Under the pieces are notes generated by a model. It worked only from the letters and a program-made list of their open reading frames with translations, was not told the origin of the DNA and searched no databases. The translations under genes were made by a program, and so were the position numbers. Below, piece by piece: positions 1-4,457 of a stretch of 8,843 nucleotides of DNA. Positions within the stretch are counted from its first letter, which is position 1. Every line of letters starts with the position of its first letter. The DNA is from BOG-908 sp964242035 (GTDB lineage Bacteria > Pseudomonadota > Alphaproteobacteria > Acetobacterales > Acetobacteraceae): positions 1 to 8,843 of the forward strand of contig CAXTCL010000160.1 in the NCBI GenBank assembly GCA_964242035.1. Direction: 5' to 3'.

Positions 1-179
1 CGTCGATGGCGTGCCAGGTGATCGACTGGGCGATGCAGGTGCATGGCGGCGGCGGTGTCAGCCAGGACTTCCATCTGGCGTATCACTATGCAAGCAGCCG
101 GACGTTGCGGTTTGCCGACGGGCCGGACGAGGTGCATCGCAACCAGATCGGGCGGTTGGAGCTCGGCAAGTACAATTAA
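1..179 (+). CDS. Acyl-CoA dehydrogenase, C-terminal end (5' partial)
   Basis: Only the last 58 codons are present, read in the frame whose first whole codon begins at base 3 and ending with TAA at 177-179. The peptide contains QVHGGGGVSQD followed by a segment with RTLRFADGPDEVHRNQIGRLEL, the C-terminal signature of FAD-dependent acyl-CoA dehydrogenases of the ACAD10/ACAD11-like type. In this family the C-terminal helical bundle carries the dimer and FAD contacts, and the enzyme makes the 2,3-trans double bond in an acyl-CoA while passing electrons to electron-transfer flavoprotein. The catalytic base and acyl-binding region lie outside the window, so chain-length specificity cannot be judged. 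The stop is followed at once by the first repeat element, and the G after TAA makes a TAAG like the outer end of other copies. The family call is confident; the exact subfamily is less so. Confidence 0.88.
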   Translation, partial: SMACQVIDWAMQVHGGGGVSQDFHLAYHYASSRTLRFADGPDEVHRNQIGRLELGKYN

Positions 180-279
180 GGCAGGTGCTTCTTTTTTGAA
201 AAAAAGAAGCAAAAAACTTTTGGTCCCTGTCGGGGAGTTGCCAGCCGGCACCCGACGGGGCTTCAAGTTCTTGTTTGTC
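180..279. repeat. Hairpin repeat element, copy 1 (right half decayed)
   Basis: The left half is intact. Arms GCTTCTTTTTT (187-197) and AAAAAAGAAGC (200-210) are an 11-bp perfect palindrome, followed by AAAAAACTTTTG (211-222). The central GC stem pairs CCCTGTCGGG (225-234) with CCCGACGGGG (251-260), with one T.G wobble, around a 16-base loop. The expected right A/T hairpin is missing. In its place, bases 261-279 look like an eroded version containing AAGTTCTTGTTT. The element lies directly after the acyl-CoA dehydrogenase stop and runs into the 5' coding region of the next gene. Confidence 0.75.
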
Positions 280-1167
280 AGTAGTCTCCTGGCGGGGTGT
301 CAGGCGTCGGGGCCTTGCCAGCTGGGCCTGGCCACCGAGGTTCCGCTCACCTTGCAGGACGGCCACCTGTTTGCCGCGCCGCTGCTCGACGACCAGGCGA
401 TCAGCATGTGGCTCGACACCGGGGCACAGATCACCACGCTCACCACCGCGGCCGCCGACCGGCTCTCCTTGTCGCTGAAGCCGCTACGCGGCACGCTGGA
501 AGGCGTCGGCGGCAGCAACGCGGCCTACGGCTTCGTCGCCCGCAGCTTCCAGATCGGCCGACTGCGCGGCCACAACTTCCAGCTCCTCGCCAGTGACCTC
601 GGGCTATCGCACCGCGGCCGCGTCACCGATGGCCTGCTCGGCGCGGACTTCCTTGCCTCGTACGACGTCGATCTGGATTTGCCGCACAGCAAGGTGATCC
701 TGTTCAGGAACGCAGGCGATTGCAGCAGGCCGAGCACCGCGCTGGGTGGCGACCTCTACACCGTGCCGATGTCGGAGGACTCGCGTGGTATGGACCCGCG
801 GCCGCATCTGCGCGTCAGCATCGCCGGCAAGACCCTGACAGCTCTGCTCGATACGGGCGCGCCGGTCAGCCTGCTGTTTCGCGACGCTGCGCGCAGCATC
901 GGCCTGCAGCCCTCCTTGCTTGCCGCGGACCCGCATTTCCGCGCAGGCGGGGTGGGCTCCGGCACGGCGGCCGCCGTGCGGCATGTCCTGGCGCCGATAA
1001 CGATCGGGGAACTCACGGTATCCAACCTTCCCGTGGCCATTATCGACCAGGCGGCGCCGGCGGATGCCGGCATGCTGCTGGGGCTGGATTTCATGTTCCG
1101 CGTGCGCACGTGGCTGTCCTTTTCTTCGCGCAGTGTGATCCTGCAATATCCACTGGCGACGCGGTAG
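238..1167 (+). CDS. Two-domain retropepsin-like aspartic protease, putative lipoprotein
   Basis: From a TTG start at 238 the product is 309 residues. It holds two similar halves, each with a retropepsin active-site loop. The first is SMWLDTGAQITTLT (Asp about 60), closing with GLLGADFLASYDVDLDL. The second is LTALLDTGAPVSLLF (Asp about 205), closing with MLLGLDFMF. The DTG triad plus the later hydrophobic-Leu-Gly-x-Asp motif is the hallmark of clan AA aspartyl proteases. Two copies in one chain suggest an internal pseudodimer with both catalytic aspartates. The N-terminus has RR and K, a hydrophobic run and LLAGC (Cys about 21), a lipobox-like signal, so a periplasmic lipid-anchored protein is inferred. 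The start is uncertain: no ATG fits, and TTG at 220, 238 or 271 are options. The ATG at 43 would lie inside the dehydrogenase gene and read through the repeat, so I reject it. Substrate is unknown. Confidence 0.72.
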   Translation: MPAGTRRGFKFLFVSSLLAGCQASGPCQLGLATEVPLTLQDGHLFAAPLLDDQAISMWLDTGAQITTLTTAAADRLSLSLKPLRGTLEGVGGSNAAYGFVARSFQIGRLRGHNFQLLASDLGLSHRGRVTDGLLGADFLASYDVDLDLPHSKVILFRNAGDCSRPSTALGGDLYTVPMSEDSRGMDPRPHLRVSIAGKTLTALLDTGAPVSLLFRDAARSIGLQPSLLAADPHFRAGGVGSGTAAAVRHVLAPITIGELTVSNLPVAIIDQAAPADAGMLLGLDFMFRVRTWLSFSSRSVILQYPLATR

Positions 1168-1329
1168 AAAGTAAGCAAGCAGTTCTTTTTTGAAAAAAGA
1201 ACCAAAAAACTTTTGTCCCCCCGCATTTACACCGGTCGAGCATTGCAGGAAACGCCGAAGCGGCGGAGATGCGAGGGTGCAAAAGTTTTTTTGCTTCTTT
1301 TTTTCAAAAAAGAAGGCCTTCCTTACTTC
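1168..1329. repeat. Hairpin repeat element, copy 2 (complete)
   Basis: The outer left end is AAGTAAGCAAGC-like, right after the protease stop. Hairpin 1 has arms GTTCTTTTTT (1182-1191) and AAAAAAGAAC (1193-1202). The central stem has AAAAAACTTTTG (1204-1215) pairing perfectly with CAAAAGTTTTTT (1280-1291), extended by a GC tip of 1216-1226 with 1269-1279 (CGCAT/ATGCG at the end, two mismatches and one wobble), around a 42-base loop. Hairpin 3 has arms CTTCTTTTTT (1294-1303) and AAAAAAGAAG (1306-1315). The right end is CTTACTTC (1322-1329). It fills almost the whole space between the protease-like gene and the quinone oxidoreductase gene. Confidence 0.88.
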
Positions 1330-1350
1330 GCTCATTCAAAGGACACCACC

Positions 1351-2346
1351 ATGCGCCAAATCGGCCTGACCGGCCCGGGCGGCCCCGAAACGATGCACGT
1401 GACGCAAGCGCCGGTGCCCCAGCCTGGCACCGGCGAGGTGTTGATACGGGTGGCCGCGGCTGGCGTGAACCGGCCGGACGTCGCCCAGCGCAGCGGCAGC
1501 TACCCGCCGCCGCCTGGCGCCAGCCCTGTGCTTGGCCTGGAGGTGGCGGGCGAAGTGACGGCCCTGGGCGAGGGTGTGACGGCGCTCCAGGTGGGCGAGA
1601 ACGTGTGTGCGCTGGTGAACGGCGGCGGCTACGCGGAGTATTGCGTCGCACCCGCCGGCCAATGCCTGCCGTGGCCCAAGGGTTACGATGCCGTACGCGC
1701 CGCCGGCTTGCCGGAGACGTTCTTCACCGTCTGGGCCAATCTGTTCGGCCCCAACCTGCCGAGCGGGGGTCATCTCTCCTCTGGGCAGAGCGTACTGATA
1801 CACGGTGGCAGCAGCGGCATCGGCACCACCGCCATACAATTGGCGCAAGCGTTCGGCGCACGCGTGTTCGTCACTGCCGGCACGCCAGCGAAATGCGCGG
1901 CCTGCGTGGCGTTGGGCGCCGAGGCGGCGATCGACTACAAACAGGAAGACTTCGTGACACGCGTGCAGACGCTGACCGACGGTCGTGGCGTAGATGTCAT
2001 TCTTGACATGGTCGCCGGCAATTATCTCTCGCGCAACACGCAGGCGCTGGCGCGTGACGGCCGCCTGGTGGTGATTGCCGTGCAGGGCGGCACGCGCGAT
2101 CCGGACTTCAACATCGGGCTGGTGATGATGAAGCGGCTGGTGATCACAGGCTCCACGATGCGGCCGCGCACGGCCGCCGAGAAAGCGGCACTGCGCGACG
2201 AGCTGCGCGCGCAGGTGTGGCCGCTGCTGGATGCCGGACGCTGCGCACCGGTAATACACGGCGTGTTTCCGCTCGATCAGGTGGGCGATGCGCACAGGCT
2301 GATGGAGAGCAGCGCGCATATCGGCAAGATCGTCCTGACGACATGA
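1351..2346 (+). CDS. NAD(P)H quinone oxidoreductase, PIG3 family (MDR superfamily)
   Basis: A 331-residue zinc-free medium-chain dehydrogenase/reductase. The N-terminal catalytic domain contains NRPDVAQRSGSYPPPPGASP and LGLEVAGEV (residues 40-68), then GLPETFFTVWANLF (119-132). The Rossmann domain follows with the nucleotide-binding loop HGGSSGIGTTAIQLA (151-165). Near residue 265 STMRPRT..EKAAL is characteristic of PIG3/TP53I3-like quinone oxidoreductases. Members reduce quinones or reactive carbonyls with NADPH in the cytosol; the natural substrate here cannot be read. The ATG at 1351 is chosen because it is preceded by AAAGGA at 1338-1343 and begins the conserved MRQIGLTGPGGPE. An upstream in-frame start at 1213 would only add repeat-encoded residues. 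Length is normal for the family. The gene sits between two copies of the repeat element, one ending about 20 bases before its start and one overlapping its stop, so it may be an independent unit. Confidence 0.9.
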   Translation: MRQIGLTGPGGPETMHVTQAPVPQPGTGEVLIRVAAAGVNRPDVAQRSGSYPPPPGASPVLGLEVAGEVTALGEGVTALQVGENVCALVNGGGYAEYCVAPAGQCLPWPKGYDAVRAAGLPETFFTVWANLFGPNLPSGGHLSSGQSVLIHGGSSGIGTTAIQLAQAFGARVFVTAGTPAKCAACVALGAEAAIDYKQEDFVTRVQTLTDGRGVDVILDMVAGNYLSRNTQALARDGRLVVIAVQGGTRDPDFNIGLVMMKRLVITGSTMRPRTAAEKAALRDELRAQVWPLLDAGRCAPVIHGVFPLDQVGDAHRLMESSAHIGKIVLTT

Positions 2347-2448
2347 AGCAAAACCCTTTAGTTCCCGTCAGCATCCGGTGGAACAGTCCGCGACAGCCGA
2401 GCAAAAGTCTTTTGCTTCTTTTCTTCAGAAAAGAAGGCCTTTCTTCCC
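2345..2448. repeat. Hairpin repeat element, copy 3 (left half eroded)
   Basis: The left half survives only as GAAGC followed by AAAACCCTTTA and GTTCCC (2345-2366), overlapping the TGA stop of the quinone oxidoreductase. The right half is well kept: GCAAAAGTCTTTTG (2401-2414), then a hairpin with arms CTTCTTTTCT (2415-2424) and AGAAAAGAAG (2427-2436). The C at 2423 is a change from the usual T, and it is matched by G at 2428 instead of A. This is one of the compensatory changes in the family. The right outer end (CTTTCTTCC, 2440-2448) is degenerate and abuts the next start codon. Confidence 0.72.
2432..2437 (+). promoter_or_regulatory. Element-derived Shine-Dalgarno for the hydrolase gene
   Basis: AGAAGG at 2432-2437 lies 11 bases before the TTG start at 2449 and is the only purine-rich anti-16S-like stretch in reach. 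It is part of the 3' strand of the repeat's A/T hairpin, where most of it pairs with CTTCTT at 2415-2420. It is therefore a binding site that would be closed when the hairpin is folded. This is an inference from position and complementarity. Confidence 0.4.
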
Positions 2449-3222
2449 TTGCCTAACGTGGACCTAAACGCAACCGAAACAGGCGCAGGCCCGCCCGTGT
2501 GCCTGCTGCACGGCCTGTTCGGCCGCGCACAAAACTTCGGCGCGCTCGCGCGCCGCCTATCCGGCAAGCACCGGGTCATCTCACTGGACCTGCGCAACCA
2601 TGGCGCAAGTCCGCACATTGCAGGAATGGCGTATGCGGACATGGCGGCAGATGTGCTGCACATCCTGCGCGAGATGGGGGCGCTACCCTGTAGCGTGGTC
2701 GGCCACTCCATGGGCGGAAAGGTGGCCATGGCCACGGCACTTTCCGCTCCCGGCGCGGTGGCCCGCCTGGTGGTAGCCGACATCGCGCCGGTCCCATACC
2801 AGCACGGAAACACCCGGGTCGCCGCGGCGCTGCTTGCGCTGAAGCTTGCGCCCGGGCTCGACAGGCGGGCGGCCGCCCAGGCGTTGGCGTTGGACGTGCC
2901 GGACCCCGCGATACGCAGCTTCCTGCTACAAAACCTGGCGTTCGGCCCCGCGCCGGCGTGGAAGATAGGATTGCCGGAGATAGCTGCCGGCATCGCAGAG
3001 ATCGAGAGCTGGCCGGACGCTTTTTCGAGCCTGCGGTATCAGGGGCCTGCGCTGTTTGTGGCCGGTGAACGCTCCGACTACGTGACGTCGCAAGGCTTAC
3101 GCGCGATCGAGAGTCTGTTTTCGCGGGCGCAAGTCGTCACCTTGCCTGGTGCCGGGCATTGGGTGCACGCGGATCAGCCTGCGCTTTTTGCCGAGGCGGT
3201 TGAGGCATTCCTAGTGAAGTAA
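2449..3222 (+). CDS. Alpha/beta hydrolase, YbfF-type esterase
   Basis: A 257-residue single-domain alpha/beta hydrolase. The oxyanion-side motif is LLHGLFGRAQNF (19-30), followed by VISLDLRNHGASPH, the nucleophile elbow GHSMGGK (Ser87) and VVADIAPVPY. Near the C-terminus come VAGERSDYV (Asp210) and GAGHWVHADQP (His237), giving a plausible Ser-Asp-His triad. The NHG.S and DIAPV signatures fit the YbfF esterase group of short-chain acyl or acyl-CoA esterases, acting in the cytosol, with no signal peptide. No ATG fits: TTG at 2449 has AGAAGG 11 bases upstream, while GTG at 2458 is spaced too far, so TTG is preferred. The coding start touches the end of repeat copy 3. The last codon and stop, AAG TAA, coincide with the conserved outer end of repeat copy 4. 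Substrate is not evident. Confidence 0.85.
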   Translation: MPNVDLNATETGAGPPVCLLHGLFGRAQNFGALARRLSGKHRVISLDLRNHGASPHIAGMAYADMAADVLHILREMGALPCSVVGHSMGGKVAMATALSAPGAVARLVVADIAPVPYQHGNTRVAAALLALKLAPGLDRRAAAQALALDVPDPAIRSFLLQNLAFGPAPAWKIGLPEIAAGIAEIESWPDAFSSLRYQGPALFVAGERSDYVTSQGLRAIESLFSRAQVVTLPGAGHWVHADQPALFAEAVEAFLVK

Positions 3223-3350
3223 GCAAGCAGTCCTTTTTTGGAAAAAAGGACCAAAAAACTTTTGCTCCCTGTCGGCGACTGTTTCAGCACCCGCCGACAG
3301 GGACCAGAAGTTTTTTGCTTCTTTTTTTCAAAAAAGAAGGCCTTACTTCC
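3217..3350. repeat. Hairpin repeat element, copy 4 (best preserved)
   Basis: The outer left end AAGTAAGCAAGCA includes the hydrolase stop. Hairpin 1 has arms GTCCTTTTTT (3230-3239) and AAAAAAGGAC (3242-3251), two base pairs changed in a compensated way relative to copy 1. The central stem is 25 bp, 3253-3277 with 3292-3316, with only one mismatch and one wobble around a 14-base loop. Its GC tip is CCCTGTCGGCG with CGCCGACAGGG. Hairpin 3 has arms CTTCTTTTTT (3318-3327) and AAAAAAGAAG (3330-3339). The right end CTTACTTC contains the minus-strand TAA of the crotonase gene at 3343-3345. The whole convergent intergenic space is the element. Confidence 0.92.
3253..3316. terminator. Probable bidirectional intrinsic terminator (central stem of repeat copy 4)
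   Basis: Read on either strand, the stem has an A tract on its 5' side, a GC-rich stem tip of about 12 bp and a run of six T on its 3' side, the layout of a two-way rho-independent terminator. It lies between two convergent genes whose stops are 120 bases apart. The T run pairs with the A tract and is separated from the GC part by about eight bases, which is less standard. The terminator role is inferred, not shown. Confidence 0.6.
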
Positions 3351-4227
3351 TTTCTACCCAACCCTCATAAAATGCTGGCATCTCCGAAGCGCGCCCGGCA
3401 AACGCCACATCCCGCTTCTCCCGAAACGCCGCCACGCCTTCCTTCCCGTCCGCCCTGCTGGCGTAGAACATCGCCAGCGAGTCGACCCGATGCGCCTCGA
3501 CAGGATCAGGCTGCGCCGCGTTCCGCCACAGCATCTGACGGGTAAACGCCACCGCCACCGGCGAGCGCTTGGCAATCAGCCGGGCCGCGAAAGCCTGCGC
3601 GTCGGCCAGCAGGTTTTCCGGCGCGTGCACGGAGCGCAGCAGGCCGGCGCGCAGGCCCTCGGCCGCGTCGAAGATGTCTGCCGTGTAGCACCACTCCAGC
3701 GCCTGCTGCATGCCCACCAGCCGCGGCAGGAACCAGCTCGAACACGCTTCGGGCACGATGCCCAGACGCCCGAATACAAACCCGATGCGCGCCTTTTCCG
3801 AAGCCATACGGATATCCGCGGCCAGGGTCATCGTGGCGCCCACGCCCACCGCCGCGCCGTTGATCGCCGCCACCACCGGCTTGCGGCAGCCGAAGATCGC
3901 CAGGCTGACCCGCCCGCCGGTGTCGCGCACCCCGTCGATGATCGCCGGATCGTCCAGCCGCTCGTGCATGTCCGCCATTGTGGGCGCCAGCGTCTCGTCC
4001 AGGCCGAACACGTTGCCGCCCACTGAGAGGTCCATGCCGGCGCAGAACGCCCGCCCGGCGCCGGTCAGCACCACTGCGCCCACATCGTCGTCCAGGCTCG
4101 CCGCCTCGAACGCGGCCACGAGCTCGTTGGCCATCTCTACCGTGAACGCGTTGAGCTGGTCAGGGCGATTGAGGGTGATGGTCTGGACGCGGTCCTGCAG
4201 GGTGGTGGCTAGGGTGGCGTAAGGCAT
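3343..4227 (-). CDS. Crotonase-family acyl-CoA enzyme, possible enoyl-CoA isomerase
   Basis: A 294-residue crotonase-fold protein. Visible marks are TITLNRPDQLNAFTVEM (16-32), the first oxyanion-hole segment GRAFCAGMDLS (58-68), the second NGAAVGVGATMTLAADIRMA (123-142), and GIVPEACSSWFLPRLVG (156-172). The family binds acyl-CoA thioesters and stabilises an enolate. Aligning by eye to rat enoyl-CoA hydratase, the two hydratase glutamates (Glu144 and Glu164) fall on Thr132 and Phe152, so ordinary hydration is unlikely. Glu160 in the VPEACSS segment matches the place of the single acidic residue in ECI2/PECI-type delta3-delta2 isomerases. The start at 4227 is preceded by GGAG six bases upstream; the longer in-frame start at 4317 would translate the repeat. 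Its stop and last Lys come from the outer end of repeat copy 4. It is convergent with the hydrolase gene and divergent from ntrY. Confidence 0.85.
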   Translation of the reverse strand: MPYATLATTLQDRVQTITLNRPDQLNAFTVEMANELVAAFEAASLDDDVGAVVLTGAGRAFCAGMDLSVGGNVFGLDETLAPTMADMHERLDDPAIIDGVRDTGGRVSLAIFGCRKPVVAAINGAAVGVGATMTLAADIRMASEKARIGFVFGRLGIVPEACSSWFLPRLVGMQQALEWCYTADIFDAAEGLRAGLLRSVHAPENLLADAQAFAARLIAKRSPVAVAFTRQMLWRNAAQPDPVEAHRVDSLAMFYASRADGKEGVAAFREKRDVAFAGRASEMPAFYEGWVERK

Positions 4228-4245
4228 GCGTGTCTCCGGGAAGGG

Positions 4246-4428
4246 AAGGAAGAAAGGCCTTCTTTTTAGAAAAAGAAGAAGCAAAAAACTTTGGTTCCCG
4301 CGCCTGCACGACGGCACACACCGGTTCTGCCAGCGTACGTCCCTGCAAGACCAGCGCGGGCGTAAGTGCAGGCGGGAGACAAAGTTTTTTGCTTCTTTTT
4401 TTCAAAAAAGAAGGCCTTGCCTTACTTC
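4246..4428. repeat. Hairpin repeat element, copy 5, in a divergent promoter region
   Basis: Hairpin 1 has arms CTTCTTTTT (4259-4267) and AAAAAGAAG (4270-4278), shortened by one pair on both sides. The central stem pairs AAAAAACTTTG (4283-4293) with CAAAGTTTTTT (4380-4390). The GC tip pairs CCCGCGCCTGCAC (4297-4309) with GTGCAGGCGGG (4366-4376), with a two-base bulge. The loop is 56 bases. Hairpin 3 has arms CTTCTTTTTT (4392-4401) and AAAAAAGAAG (4404-4413), and the right end is CTTACTTC (4421-4428). The element covers nearly all of the 230 bases between the two divergent start codons at 4227 and 4458. I found no convincing promoter hexamers outside it. Confidence 0.88.
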
Positions 4429-4457
4429 TTCCCAAACCAACCCCTACCCTCCCCCAC

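Noticed and set aside
43..237. ATG at 43 as the start of the protease-like gene
   Set aside because: That extension overlaps the out-of-frame end of the acyl-CoA dehydrogenase and translates the repeat; the protein-like composition and signal peptide begin only near 238.
604..2319. Long minus-strand frames opposite the protease-like and quinone oxidoreductase genes
   Set aside because: They lie opposite well-supported genes and have no family motifs; the high GC content explains their length.
3238..4026. Plus-strand open frame of 262 codons across the crotonase region
   Set aside because: It starts inside the repeat and continues antisense to the crotonase with an Arg/His/Gln-rich product, so it is a shadow.
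4313..4330. Sigma-54-like promoter (GGCAC...CTGC) upstream of ntrY
   Set aside because: The GG to GC spacing is 16 bases instead of about 12, and the -12 part does not match TTGCA or TTGCT.
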